In this document: positions 33,306-43,226 of the stretch, one piece after another
Layout: the number at the start of each line of letters is the position of its first letter
Numbering within the stretch: position 1 is the stretch's first letter
Assembly: GCF_034064985.1 (NCBI RefSeq)
Contig: NZ_CP139249.1
Span: 3,162,001 to 3,226,000 of the forward strand
Reading direction: 5' to 3'
From: Acinetobacter pittii
GTDB taxonomy: Bacteria; Pseudomonadota; Gammaproteobacteria; Pseudomonadales; Moraxellaceae
Length of the DNA stretch: 64,000 bases
Made by a program: the position numbers and the translations under genes
Notes under the pieces: generated by a model
What the model was told of the DNA's origin: nothing
Seen by the model: the letters and a program-made list of their open reading frames with translations, nothing else
The model's database searches: none

Positions 33306-34826
33306 TTAATCGATAAATTTTTCCGACTGAATATTCAATTCAATGTCCCAATGCTTAAACTGCTCTTGCTCATCATGCAAGTCGGCAACTAACAATGGCC
33401 ATTGTTTGGCATCACCAGAAACACTAAGTTGCCATTGTTGATCATTTATGATGGTCAGTTCAATGGCAGGAAGCATCTGATCACTTCGACTATGGTTGAG
33501 TAAAACTGCTAGGCGAAGTAATAAACATAAATAAAGTAATTTATGACCACCAGCCTTCAAAATTTCATTTTTTACATCATTTCGCAATTTACGACGGTGG
33601 TGAGCGACCAAATGTGAAAGGTGATTTTGATCAATTTGTGAGAAGCCCGGAATATCAGAATGCTGCAATAAATAAGCACCATGACGGTGATACCCACCAT
33701 GACTAATCGCTAAACCAATTTCATGCAAATAGGCAGCTCGACGCAGTAAGTCACTGTCTTCACTCGTTAAATTGAGAGGTTCTGCAACACCATCAAATAA
33801 TTGTTGTGCTGTATTTACAACTCGTTCTGCTTGTTTTGGATCAGCGTTATAACGCCCCATTAAGGCCTGTACACTACGATCACGGATATCTTCATGTTTA
33901 AAACGACCTAATAGGTCATACATGACTCCTTCACGTAATGCACCATCAGAATATGCCAAACGATCAATTTCTAAAACTTCAAAAACTGCGTACAAAATTG
34001 CCAATCCGGCTGGCAAAACTGCTCGTCGGTCTTCTCTTAACCCTTCAAAATCAATTTCAGAAATATTTTTAAACTTAAGTAATTTATCTTTGAGTTTATA
34101 TAAGCCTTCTCGAGTAACGTTTTCTTGTTCATCACTTAAGCCCATATTTACCATAATTTGGCGGCAAGCTTTAATCGTTCCACTAGAACCAACGACAGTA
34201 TCCCAACCTTCCATTTTATACGTTGTGGCAATAGCTGAAAGTTCTTTACGGGCAGCAACTACTGCTTTATCAAAGGCTTTTTGAGTGATTTCGCCATCGG
34301 CAAAGTAAGCTTTTGTATAAGCCACGCATCCCATTTGCAATGACTCTGTATAAATAGGTTCAAACTCTTCACCAATAATGAACTCGGTAGAACCACCACC
34401 AATATCTACAACTAAACGTCGACCACCATTTGCCATGGTATGTGATACACCAAGATAAATCAGGCGTGCTTCTTCTCGTCCGGCAATAATTTCGATAGGT
34501 TTAGGTAAAATTTCTGCCGCTTTTTGAATAAATTCATGACCATTTTTTGCCTGACGCAAGGCATTGGTCGCCACAATTCTTAAACGATTTGGTTGAACAG
34601 AACTTAATCTTCCAACAAAACGAGCCAAACACGCTAGGCCTCGTTGCTGAGCGGCTTCTGTTAAGTTTTTATTCTCGTCTAAACCAGCTGCAAGCTGTAC
34701 TTTTTCTGACATCGAAGCAACTTTTTTAACTTCACCATGATCTACCCGTGCAATTGCAAGGTGAAAACTGTTCGACCCCATATCTATGGCGGCAAGTAAT
34801 TCTTCATCAATCAGAAAGTCAGACAT
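33306..34826 (-). CDS. ppx: Exopolyphosphatase
   Basis: Ppx/GppA enzyme that releases phosphate from inorganic polyphosphate (or converts pppGpp). The ATG at 34824-34826 gives 506 residues; an upstream ATG at 34853 adds 9 residues without support. The sugar-kinase-like phosphate motifs are visible: LAAIDMGSNSFHLAIARV near residue 10, IIAGREEARLIYLGV near 125, and LVVDIGGGSTEFIIGEE near 148. An HD-like C-terminal domain (AAYLHEIGLAISHGGYHRHGAYLL near 370) favours Ppx/GppA over short archaeal forms. First gene of the ppx-accA-tilS-proC-yggT operon. Ppx versus GppA cannot be settled from the sequence alone. Confidence 0.87.
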   Translation of the reverse strand: MSDFLIDEELLAAIDMGSNSFHLAIARVDHGEVKKVASMSEKVQLAAGLDENKNLTEAAQQRGLACLARFVGRLSSVQPNRLRIVATNALRQAKNGHEFIQKAAEILPKPIEIIAGREEARLIYLGVSHTMANGGRRLVVDIGGGSTEFIIGEEFEPIYTESLQMGCVAYTKAYFADGEITQKAFDKAVVAARKELSAIATTYKMEGWDTVVGSSGTIKACRQIMVNMGLSDEQENVTREGLYKLKDKLLKFKNISEIDFEGLREDRRAVLPAGLAILYAVFEVLEIDRLAYSDGALREGVMYDLLGRFKHEDIRDRSVQALMGRYNADPKQAERVVNTAQQLFDGVAEPLNLTSEDSDLLRRAAYLHEIGLAISHGGYHRHGAYLLQHSDIPGFSQIDQNHLSHLVAHHRRKLRNDVKNEILKAGGHKLLYLCLLLRLAVLLNHSRSDQMLPAIELTIINDQQWQLSVSGDAKQWPLLVADLHDEQEQFKHWDIELNIQSEKFID

Positions 34827-35016
34827 TATTGAACTAAACCCATAACAATTCACGCCTAGAGTAATTCACAAGAATGCAATTGAAAAGCCATTTTCATCAA
34901 CAATTAGCTGTGATTTAAATTTTTCTATTTAGAAGTTGATTGTACAAGTCGATGATGAATATCGTGAGCATCCATTAGACAAATTTAGATAAGCCTTGAA
35001 TAATAGCATCAAACCC

Positions 35017-35045
35017 TTACATTGAACTAAGTAGCTATGTAATAC
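35017..35045 (+). promoter_or_regulatory. Probable trxA promoter
   Basis: TTACAT (35017-35022), a 17-base spacer, and TAATAC (35040-35045), 58 bases before the trxA ATG. Confidence 0.5.
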
Positions 35046-35102
35046 TGATAGAGATAATTTTCTCCTGTAATAGCACTTTTTTCTAAAAATTGGAGCCGTA
35101 CC

Positions 35103-35429
35103 ATGTCTGCAACTATTGTAAATACAACTGATGATAACTTCCAAGCAGATGTTTTAGATTCTGAAACACCTGTACTTGTTGACTTCTGGGCAGGATGGTG
35201 TGCTCCTTGTAAAGCGATCGCGCCTGTTCTTGAAGACCTATCAAGTGAATATGCTGGTAAAGTAAAAATTGTTAAAGTTGATGTGACTTCTTGCGAAGAT
35301 ACAGCAGTGAAATACAACATCCGTAACATTCCTGCTTTACTACTTTTCAAAAATGGTGAAGTTGTAGCTCAACAAATTGGTGCTGTACCTCGCTCTAAAC
35401 TTGTTAGCTTTATTGATGAAAATGTTTAA
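35103..35429 (+). CDS. trxA: Thioredoxin
   Basis: A 108-residue cytoplasmic disulfide reductase. The active site is WCAPC, with Cys33 and Cys36 in VDFWAGWCAPCKAIAPVL, and the cis-proline segment RNIPALLLFKNGE is near residue 76. The residue after the first cysteine is Ala instead of the usual Gly (WCGPC), and Ala replaces the usual Thr after the cis-Pro. Both are conservative and should not abolish activity. Own promoter and strong terminator, so monocistronic; the trxA-rho order is common in gammaproteobacteria. Confidence 0.95.
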   Translation: MSATIVNTTDDNFQADVLDSETPVLVDFWAGWCAPCKAIAPVLEDLSSEYAGKVKIVKVDVTSCEDTAVKYNIRNIPALLLFKNGEVVAQQIGAVPRSKLVSFIDENV

Positions 35430-35445
35430 GTCAAAATGCTAAAAA

Positions 35446-35483
35446 AGAAAATACGCTATACTTTTTTATAGCGTATTTTTTTC
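35446..35483 (+). terminator. trxA terminator
   Basis: AATACGCTATA (35450-35460), loop CTTTTT, TATAGCGTATT (35467-35477), followed by a T-run: a perfect 11-bp stem. Confidence 0.93.
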
Positions 35484-35492
35484 GCCTATAAA

Positions 35493-35521
35493 TTGACAAA
35501 TTTGCTAGGCTGGCTTATATT
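35493..35521 (+). promoter_or_regulatory. rho promoter
   Basis: Perfect TTGACA (35493-35498), a 17-base spacer, and TATATT (35516-35521). Transcription would start near 35528. Confidence 0.85.
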
Positions 35522-35527
35522 GCATGC

Positions 35528-35751
35528 TCAAGAGGCACTGAAGGGAATCATCTTCGTCCGGCTTCTTACAAGACACAAACATAAAGATCGCCACTCGGCA
35601 ACAGAAATTGTTTTTTCACATTTCTCTTCGAAACAATTAATCAGACTTCTGAATTGTTATTGTGTAAATACAATTGCGATAATCTTTTTTGTATGCGAGC
35701 GATTTTTCTTCTTTTTAAACCACACTCTACTCTTTCCTAATTCTGACCCTT
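35528..35751 (+). other. Untranslated leader of rho
   Basis: About 224 bases between the strong promoter and the rho ATG, without a plausible gene; the in-frame open stretch starting inside the -35 box is not coding. In E. coli rho has a long leader where Rho attenuates its own synthesis. This leader is of similar length and pyrimidine rich in its second half, compatible with Rho loading. The autoregulation is an inference. Confidence 0.6.
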
Positions 35752-37020
35752 ATGAATTTAACTGAACTCAAGAAAAAACCAATCGGCGAACTAATTAAAA
35801 TTGCTGAATTTATGGGCCTGGAAGGTATGGCTCGTAACAGAAAGCAAGATATTATCTTTGCCATTTTGAAACGCCATGCGATGAATGGCGAAGAAATTTT
35901 TGGTGATGGCGTTCTCGAAATTCTCTCTGATGGTTTTGGTTTTTTGCGTTCTGCCGCAGGTTCGTATTTAGCAGGTCCGGATGATATTTATGTGAGTCCT
36001 TCACAGATCCGACGCTTTAACTTGCGTACAGGTGATACCATCACAGGTACTATTCGCCCTCCAAAAGAAGGTGAGCGTTATTTTGCGTTGCTCAAAGTTA
36101 ACCAGATTAACTACGACACGCCAGAAAATTCTCGAAATAAAATTTTATTTGAAAATTTAACTCCTCTTTTCCCAACCGAACAATTGGTTATGGAATTAGG
36201 TAATGGTACGACAGAAGACTTAACTGCTCGTGTCGTTGATTTAGTTGCGCCAATTGGTAAAGGCCAACGTTCTATTATTGTTGCACCGCCGAAAGCCGGT
36301 AAAACAATGTTACTTCAAAATATTGCTCAATCGATTGTTAGAAACAATCCAGAAGTATTCTTGATCGTTCTACTCATTGACGAACGTCCAGAAGAAGTAA
36401 CCGAAATGGAGCGTACTGTTCGCGGTGAAGTTATTGCGTCAACATTTGATGAAGCACCAGCTCGCCATGTACAAGTTGCAGAAATGGTAATTGAGAAAGC
36501 TAAACGTCTTGTTGAGCATAAAAAAGATGTTGTGATTCTTCTTGACTCTATTACCCGCCTTGCACGTGCTTACAACACTGTTATCCCGTCATCAGGTAAA
36601 GTGTTAACGGGTGGTGTGGATGCTCATGCATTGGAACGTCCTAAGCGCTTCTTCGGTGCTGCACGTAATATCGAAGAAGGTGGTTCACTTACGATCATCT
36701 CAACTGCTTTGATTGAAACAGGCAGTAAAATGGATGACGTAATTTATGAAGAATTCAAAGGTACAGGTAACCAAGAGATTACGCTTGATCGCCGTATTGC
36801 TGAAAAACGTGTCTTCCCTGCCATGAATATCAAAAAATCTGGCACCCGTCGTGAAGAACGTTTAATGGATGAAGATAAATTACGTAAAGTATGGATTCTT
36901 CGTAAGCTCCTTCATCCTATGGATGAGTTGGCAGCGATGGAATTCTTACTTGACCGTATGAAAGAAACCAAAACAAACGATGATTTCTTTGATCAAATGA
37001 AGCGTAAAGCTTCAACTTAA
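35752..37020 (+). CDS. rho: Transcription termination factor Rho
   Basis: A 422-residue hexameric RNA helicase and terminator. The N-terminal Rho-N domain starts [22 protein letters not shown]. The cold-shock-like RNA-binding domain ([36 protein letters not shown]) is at residues about 60-95. The ATPase core shows Walker [12 protein letters not shown] near residue 180, [14 protein letters not shown] and the R-loop/Q-loop region [13 protein letters not shown] with [20 protein letters not shown]. No large insertion, so it is the plain type. It has its own promoter and terminator. Confidence 0.97.
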   Translation: MNLTELKKKPIGELIKIAEFMGLEGMARNRKQDIIFAILKRHAMNGEEIFGDGVLEILSDGFGFLRSAAGSYLAGPDDIYVSPSQIRRFNLRTGDTITGTIRPPKEGERYFALLKVNQINYDTPENSRNKILFENLTPLFPTEQLVMELGNGTTEDLTARVVDLVAPIGKGQRSIIVAPPKAGKTMLLQNIAQSIVRNNPEVFLIVLLIDERPEEVTEMERTVRGEVIASTFDEAPARHVQVAEMVIEKAKRLVEHKKDVVILLDSITRLARAYNTVIPSSGKVLTGGVDAHALERPKRFFGAARNIEEGGSLTIISTALIETGSKMDDVIYEEFKGTGNQEITLDRRIAEKRVFPAMNIKKSGTRREERLMDEDKLRKVWILRKLLHPMDELAAMEFLLDRMKETKTNDDFFDQMKRKAST

Positions 37021-37040
37021 TTGATCAAATCTTAATAAAA

Positions 37041-37066
37041 AGCCACTCTTTTGAGTGGTTTTTTAT
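37041..37066 (+). terminator. rho terminator
   Basis: CCACTC (37043-37048), loop TTTT, GAGTGG (37053-37058), then a T-run. Confidence 0.9.
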
Positions 37067-37225
37067 TTGGTTGACAAGCTTTACACAAAAATACATTTCG
37101 TCGATTTTTATGTAAAATTATTTATAAGTTTTTGATAATAAATATTTTTATATAAAAAAGTTCATTCTTTTTAGTAACTTATCTCTACCTTTTCCAATAT
37201 ATACCAGTCAGTTAATTGTTTTTTT

Positions 37226-37248
37226 CTGTTAAAAAACAGTCTGTTTTT
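37226..37248. repeat. Overlapping alternative inverted repeats
   Basis: CTGTT-AAAA-AACAG can form one hairpin, while its right arm also belongs to AAAACAG-T-CTGTTTT, a 7-bp palindrome. The two structures exclude each other in RNA; on DNA either could be a dimeric regulator site. Confidence 0.5.
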
Positions 37249-37340
37249 CTCTTTTTCATACGTTTTTTTGACAAGCGACAGTAGTATTTCCACATTTGCA
37301 GTGATAGCATAGCGGCAGACCAGTTAGACTGCTCCATGCG

Positions 37341-37369
37341 TTGTTACCTAGCTACGTTTTAGGAATAAT
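37341..37369 (+). promoter_or_regulatory. Probable promoter of the Ala-rich lipoprotein gene
   Basis: TTGTTA (37341-37346), a 17-base spacer, and AATAAT (37364-37369), 62 bases before the ATG. Confidence 0.55.
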
Positions 37370-37431
37370 AAAAGCAAAACAGTCCAACTTAGGTTTTTTT
37401 AATCTCAAATCTTTTTTGTGAGAGTGATGCC

Positions 37432-37677
37432 ATGTTATTCAAAAAATTCGCTGTTGCTGCTGCTGTTGCTGCTACTTTAGCTTTCGTTGGTTGTTCTAAG
37501 AAAGAAGAAGCTCCTGCTGCTGCTTCTGAAGCTGTAGCTGCTGCTTCTGAAGCTACTGCTGCTGCTTCTGAAGCTGCTGTAGCTGTTGACGCTGCTGCTT
37601 CTGACGTTGCTGCTGCTGCTTCTGACGTTGCTGCTGCTGCTTCTGAAGCTTCTGCACCAGCTTCTGCTGCACACTAA
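37432..37677 (+). CDS. Small Ala-rich heptad-repeat lipoprotein
   Basis: An 81-residue envelope protein. Residues 1-20 form a lipoprotein signal ending FVGC with Cys21 the probable lipidated residue (Phe at -3 is unusual but tolerated). After SKKEE come heptads of the type AAASEAV or AAASDVA: three at residues 29-49, a 4-residue break VAVD, then three more at 54-74. Ala at heptad core positions and acidic residues outside predict a tight Ala-based helical coiled coil, resembling the logic but not the sequence of Lpp. A promoter and strong terminator flank it, so it is monocistronic. The coding DNA is itself a 21-bp tandem repeat. No precise family or function recognised; a structural envelope role is a guess. 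Confidence 0.82.
   Translation: MLFKKFAVAAAVAATLAFVGCSKKEEAPAAASEAVAAASEATAAASEAAVAVDAAASDVAAAASDVAAAASEASAPASAAH
37516..37653 (+). repeat. In-gene tandem 21-bp repeats
   Basis: Six imperfect 21-bp units built on GCTGCTGCTTCTGAAGCT or the GACGTT variant encode the heptads of the lipoprotein, interrupted once by 12 bases coding VAVD. Such repeats can change copy number by slippage or recombination. Confidence 0.85.
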
Positions 37678-37695
37678 TCTACATTCTAGATTAGA

Positions 37696-37727
37696 TAAAA
37701 AAGAGGACATTTTGTCCTCTTTTTTTA
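37696..37727 (+). terminator. Terminator of the lipoprotein gene
   Basis: AAAGAGGACA, loop TTT, TGTCCTCTTT followed by a T-run; 20 bases after the stop codon. Confidence 0.92.
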
Positions 37728-37823
37728 TGTCTAAATTTTGATTTTCTAATATTAAATTAGCCTATATTGCTGCCAAATAAAATTATATAAAGCTTCTTAA
37801 AATATAAATATAAAAAAAGCAGA

Positions 37824-38120
37824 TCAATCGATCTGCTCATTTCCAACGCGTTGTCTAAACTTCTGACCCGCTCTGAAGGTAACTACACGGCGCGCAGAAA
37901 TTGGAATTTCCTCGCCTGTTTTAGGATTACGTCCAGGACGTTCGCGTTTATCTCTTAATTCGAAATTACCAAAACCAGAAAGCTTAACTTGCTCTCCCGC
38001 AATAAGCGCTTGGCTAATTTCGTCGAAGAACAACTCGACCATTTGTTTTGCTTCACGGCGATTTAAGCTGGTTAACTCACTTAAATGATCAGCCATGTCT
38101 GCTTTAGTTAATGCTGTCAT
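37824..38120 (-). CDS. ihfA: Integration host factor alpha subunit
   Basis: A 98-residue DNA-bending protein that pairs with IhfB. Seen: [31 protein letters not shown], then [44 protein letters not shown], the beta-arm with the minor-groove intercalating proline in GRNPKTGE near residue 65. Its ATG overlaps the pheT stop as ATGA, so it is translationally coupled to pheT, the order also found in E. coli (pheS-pheT-ihfA). Confidence 0.95.
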   Translation of the reverse strand: MTALTKADMADHLSELTSLNRREAKQMVELFFDEISQALIAGEQVKLSGFGNFELRDKRERPGRNPKTGEEIPISARRVVTFRAGQKFRQRVGNEQID

Positions 38121-40498
38121 GAGGCCCTCAATGTCGCTTGATAAGTGTTTTCCAACACTTGGATTATATTGTCCATACCAGATTTAATTTCAGCATCTTC
38201 AAGCGTACGTGAAGGATGTTGCCATAATAACGCAAACGCTAATGAGCGTTTACCTTCTTCGACACCCTGCCCCGTATACACATCGAATAACCATGTAGAG
38301 TCTAAAAGCTCTCCACCAGTTTTTTCGATTAACTGCTGAATATCTCTAACATTTATATTATCAGAGATTAAAAGCGCAATATCACGTCTGATCGAAGGAA
38401 AACGTGATAATTCTGTAAAATTAGATACATAAGATTGCAAAACGGCTGTTTGATCGAGTTCAGCAACCCAAGTTGTGCTCAAATCTAACTCATTTTCTAA
38501 AGATGGATGCAAGCGGCCTAAGTAACCAATTGATTGTCCATCAACTAAAATTTCAGCAGACTGCCCTGGATGCAACCATGCACGCTCTGAACGTACATAT
38601 TCAACTTTGACACGTCCAGCAGCTAAAATCTCTTCAATCTCTCCCTTGAAGTCGAAGAAATCCATTGGCTGAGGCTTAACATGCCAAGATTCAGGTTGTT
38701 GTGAACCTACTGCAATCAAAGCTAAAGTCGGAATCTGTTTTAGATCTTCAATACTTTTAGCATCTTGATAATCAAAACGCAGTCCTAATTCAAAGAAACG
38801 GACACGACTTTGTTGACGGTTGAGATTATATTGTACGCACGGGATTAAACTTGAAAGCAAAGTACTACGCATCGCAGCCAAATCACTTGAAATTGGATTT
38901 GCTAGCATTAACGGGTTTACTTGCGGGTTCAATTGCTTTTCAAGTTTTGCATCAGCAAAGCTAAAACTAATTGCTTCTTGATAACCTAAAGTCACGATAG
39001 TTTGGCGTAACTCTGCAATTTCAAATCGGTCTTGATATTTAGCTAATTGAACATCCATGCTTGGTAAGTTAATTTGGATATTGTCATAACCATCAATACG
39101 CGCTACTTCTTCAATTAGGTCTTGATAAATAGCCATATCATAGCGATGTGATGGAGGGACTACACTCCAGTCACCTTCAACTTTAACAGTTACTTCACAC
39201 CCTAGTCGAGTTAAAGCATCTGCAATGAAATCAGCCGTCAATTGATATCCCAACAATTGGTCTACCTGAGCTTGTTTTAGTTCAATTGCTTCACGCTTTG
39301 GTAAAATTTCAGTTTTTTCAGCCACAGTAATTGGACCAAATTCACCACCTGCCAACTCTTGAATAAGCTGCGAAGCACGGTTCATGGCAATTAACGGTAA
39401 TTCAAAATCCACACCGCGTTCATAACGCTGTGAAGAATCTGTGTGTAAACCAAAACGGCGAGCACGTCCAGCAATCGCAAGTGGAGCAAAGAATGCACTT
39501 TCTAAGAAAATGTCAGTTGTATCATCGGTTACACTAGATGCTAGACCACCCATAATTCCGGCAATTGCCAAAGCTTTCTGGTCATCAGCAATCACCATAA
39601 TATCTTCTTGCAATTCAACTTCTTGATCATTTAAAAGTTGTAATTTTTCTTGTGGCTGAGCTTGACGCACATGTACAGTCCCTTCAATTTTAGCTAAATC
39701 GAAAGCATGCATTGGCTGACCCAATTCCATAAGGACGTAGTTCGTTACATCAACTAAAATACTATGAGTACGAATCCCTGAACGTGCTAAAGCCTGTTCC
39801 ATCCACTCAGGAGTAGCAGCTTTTACATTAACGTTTTTAACTACACGTCCTAAGTAGCGTGGAGCACCATCCGTGCTGATTACTACTTTTTTCTCATCAG
39901 CAATTGTCGCATCAACCGATTTAATTTCAGGCTCATTCATTTGCAGTTGATTAATTACTGCAATCTCACGAGCGATACCACGGATACTGAAACAGTCACC
40001 ACGGTTTGGTGTAATACTGATATCAATGACGTTATCATCAAGTTTTAGATATTCACGGATGTTTACCCCTACTGGAGCATCGGCAGGTAGTTCGAGCAAA
40101 CCATCGATTTTATCTTCAAGATCAATTTCAGAAGCCCCACAAAGCATGCCTTGTGACTCAACTCCACGAAGTTTACCTTTTTTGATTTTAAAATCGCCGG
40201 GTAATACAGCACCAATCGTTGCAACTGGAGCTTTCATGCCAGCACGAACATTTGGGGCACCACATACAATTTGTAAAGGCTCACCTGAACCAATATTAAC
40301 TGTTGTTACACGCAAACGATCTGCATCTGGATGCTGCTCAACTGTTAAAACTTCACCAACCACGACACCAGTAAATGGCTTTGCAACAGGTGCGAGTTCA
40401 TCAACTTCAAGACCAAGCATAGTCAACTGATCAGACAATGTCTCACTATCAATTGCTGGGTTAACCCATGTGCGTAGCCAATTTTCGCTAATCTTCAT
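38117..40498 (-). CDS. pheT: Phenylalanyl-tRNA synthetase beta subunit
   Basis: A 793-residue subunit of the alpha2-beta2 enzyme that charges tRNA-Phe. Domains in order: N-terminal tRNA-binding EMAP-like domain ([29 protein letters not shown] near residue 42), B3/4 editing domain (residues about 215-375, [22 protein letters not shown]), B5 domain, catalytic-like core, and the C-terminal ferredoxin-like anticodon-binding domain ([25 protein letters not shown] near 705). Normal length. It begins 32 bases after pheS. Confidence 0.96.
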   Translation of the reverse strand: MKISENWLRTWVNPAIDSETLSDQLTMLGLEVDELAPVAKPFTGVVVGEVLTVEQHPDADRLRVTTVNIGSGEPLQIVCGAPNVRAGMKAPVATIGAVLPGDFKIKKGKLRGVESQGMLCGASEIDLEDKIDGLLELPADAPVGVNIREYLKLDDNVIDISITPNRGDCFSIRGIAREIAVINQLQMNEPEIKSVDATIADEKKVVISTDGAPRYLGRVVKNVNVKAATPEWMEQALARSGIRTHSILVDVTNYVLMELGQPMHAFDLAKIEGTVHVRQAQPQEKLQLLNDQEVELQEDIMVIADDQKALAIAGIMGGLASSVTDDTTDIFLESAFFAPLAIAGRARRFGLHTDSSQRYERGVDFELPLIAMNRASQLIQELAGGEFGPITVAEKTEILPKREAIELKQAQVDQLLGYQLTADFIADALTRLGCEVTVKVEGDWSVVPPSHRYDMAIYQDLIEEVARIDGYDNIQINLPSMDVQLAKYQDRFEIAELRQTIVTLGYQEAISFSFADAKLEKQLNPQVNPLMLANPISSDLAAMRSTLLSSLIPCVQYNLNRQQSRVRFFELGLRFDYQDAKSIEDLKQIPTLALIAVGSQQPESWHVKPQPMDFFDFKGEIEEILAAGRVKVEYVRSERAWLHPGQSAEILVDGQSIGYLGRLHPSLENELDLSTTWVAELDQTAVLQSYVSNFTELSRFPSIRRDIALLISDNINVRDIQQLIEKTGGELLDSTWLFDVYTGQGVEEGKRSLAFALLWQHPSRTLEDAEIKSGMDNIIQVLENTYQATLRAS

Positions 40499-40530
40499 CT
40501 TTATAAACCTTTTTTAATCCTGAAAAATTG

Positions 40531-41532
<1,002 letters not shown>

Positions 41533-41669
41533 TTAAAAAAATATAATAAAACACTGCATTCTAACAGTTTTTCATCGAATTGATGAAGTTTATCCATCAT
41601 GAAAAATGTATTAGGCAACAAAAAGATAAAACGTATAAGATAATAGCATCGTCAATGAGATCAACTATT

Positions 41670-42662
41670 ATGGCGCTTAATCAGATTTGGAAACAACAAC
41701 TTACGCTTGTGACATATGGTAATGAATACCTCCGTCAGAATTTAAGCTTTAACCAATGGCGACAACATCATATTTTCGACCATCATAGTTTTCAGTTTCG
41801 CGACTTAACTTCACAGCATTTATTGGCTCAACATTTCCAAGTTTGGCTAGAAGCATTAAAAAAACAAGGCACCACTCAGCTCAGTTTACATTTATCAAGC
41901 CTTCTCAATGAAGAGCAAAATCCAAACAGTAACGTCGAGCTTTTGCCTTATACTCATTTTATTGTAAGTCATCAAAATAATAAGAAGTTTGCATGGATTT
42001 TTGGCCATGAGCTTGCTGAATGGTATAACAATGATAACGAGTTCGAAGCGCCTTCTTCACAAACCTGTGAATTGCGTCTAGAGACATTCTGGCGTTTTGA
42101 ATTAAATGAAAAATTATCAAAAAAAATTGAAGCTGATCTAAAAAATCCACCATGGCAAGAAATAGCCGACTTTATGGAGAGTGAATTATTCCGTAGCAAG
42201 TATGCGACAGGCTTTGAGGAACCAGAACTTCAAAATACTCTTTTTGATGGAATAAATATTAAAAGTTTAGAACCAAAACTTGCCCTAATTCCTGAGAGTT
42301 ATCCCGCAGATTATGCCCATCAACTTTTATCTCATACTCAAGCATTAGCCGATTATTTAGAACAAAAGAAACGTATTGCAAATGATCCTTTAGGAGAAGA
42401 ACTAGACCAAGAGCAACTCATCAATTTAAGAAACTTTACACAAAAAACTGATGATTTGTTTGCCAAACTTATTGTGAAAGTTGCCAACCATTATCAGACA
42501 GCTCAGATGGTACCTGTAGTTAAAGCATCTCCATTTGAGCAATCAAATGAAAATCCACAACATTTGAAATCTCAACATCATAAAGGCACTGGTTCAGGCG
42601 TGATTAAGCTCATTATTTTAACCATTATTATTTGTGCTTTGGCTTATTATTTTGGACTTTAA
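41670..42662 (+). CDS. Predicted tail-anchored protein of unknown function
   Basis: The ATG at 41670 (MALNQIWKQQ) with GAGAT upstream gives 330 residues; in-frame earlier starts exist to 41580 but run into the pheS promoter region. The protein is soluble and Gln/Glu/Asn rich over about 305 residues, with a helical region at 215-285 (LLSHTQALADYLEQKKRI) and a Ser/His/Gly linker, then a single hydrophobic helix VIKLIILTIIICALAYYFG at the very end. This is the layout of a C-terminally anchored inner-membrane protein facing the cytoplasm. No domain recognised. It stands alone, divergent from pheS. Confidence 0.72.
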   Translation: MALNQIWKQQLTLVTYGNEYLRQNLSFNQWRQHHIFDHHSFQFRDLTSQHLLAQHFQVWLEALKKQGTTQLSLHLSSLLNEEQNPNSNVELLPYTHFIVSHQNNKKFAWIFGHELAEWYNNDNEFEAPSSQTCELRLETFWRFELNEKLSKKIEADLKNPPWQEIADFMESELFRSKYATGFEEPELQNTLFDGINIKSLEPKLALIPESYPADYAHQLLSHTQALADYLEQKKRIANDPLGEELDQEQLINLRNFTQKTDDLFAKLIVKVANHYQTAQMVPVVKASPFEQSNENPQHLKSQHHKGTGSGVIKLIILTIIICALAYYFGL

Positions 42663-42665
42663 AGA

Positions 42666-43169
42666 TTAAAGTTCCCATTGATAAAGTAACTCTGTTATTT
42701 CGGGACCGAACTCAAGTAGTTCGGTTTCCCCAATTAATTTAGCTCCCATTTTTTCGTAGAAGAAACGACTTCGATTTTTATTAAAAACTTCTACGCGAAT
42801 AAAACTGTATCCTTGATTTAAAGCGCATTGGTAGAACTTTTGAAATAACTTACGTCCCGTGCCTTGCTTTTGAACTTCTTTTAAAAGATAAAAAGCAAGA
42901 ATTTCAGCAATATTATTTTCTGGGTTTAAATAACCATCGAGAAAGCCTTTCACTGCCCCATTTTCAGTATAGACAAATAACTTATGATCAGGGCTTTTGG
43001 CTATTTCTTTCCATAATAACTCCTTATCTAGGACTTTAAGCTCATCTAATATTTCTCGCTTAATTATACCTGTATAGGTTTCTTTCCACCCCTGTACATG
43101 TACTTCTGCAATAGATAATGCATCGTTAAGTGATGCTATACGAATATCCATGTCATTTAATATTTTCAA
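42666..43169 (-). CDS. GNAT-family N-acetyltransferase
   Basis: A 167-residue acyltransferase. The start could be the ATG at 43169 or the internal one at 43151 (MDIRIASLNDALSIAEVHVQGWKETY). The acetyl-CoA-binding motif A is in ILAFYLLKEVQKQGTGRKLFQKFYQ near residue 90 (QKQGTGRKL is the QxxGxG/A-type loop), followed by IRVEVFNKNRSRFFYEKMGAKLIGE, the usual motif B. The substrate is unknown. It lies 57 bases after the NADAR gene on the same strand. Confidence 0.85.
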   Translation of the reverse strand: MKILNDMDIRIASLNDALSIAEVHVQGWKETYTGIIKREILDELKVLDKELLWKEIAKSPDHKLFVYTENGAVKGFLDGYLNPENNIAEILAFYLLKEVQKQGTGRKLFQKFYQCALNQGYSFIRVEVFNKNRSRFFYEKMGAKLIGETELLEFGPEITELLYQWEL

Positions 43170-43226
43170 TTCACTTCCCTCATGTCACTACTTTTAAAGT
43201 GAAGCATTGATTAGTCTCACACCAAC

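Larger units (their letters stand above)
37021..37431. other. Gap between rho and the Ala-rich lipoprotein gene
   Basis: About 410 bases without a gene. Contents seen: the rho terminator (37041-37066), an AT-rich stretch, the overlapping palindromes at 37226-37248, and the likely lipoprotein promoter at 37341-37369. A consensus-like TTGACA at 37269-37274 has no good -10 partner at normal spacing. Confidence 0.6.

Noticed and set aside
35493-35765. 90-residue open frame before rho
   Set aside because: Starts at a TTG that is the -35 box of the rho promoter and overlaps rho in another frame; composition is not protein-like.
37516-37653. CRISPR-like short tandem repeats
   Set aside because: The repeats are contiguous 21-bp coding units without spacers; they encode heptads.
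37477-37710. Ser/Arg-rich open frame antisense to the lipoprotein
   Set aside because: It is the mirror of the Ala-heptad repeat and runs over the terminator.
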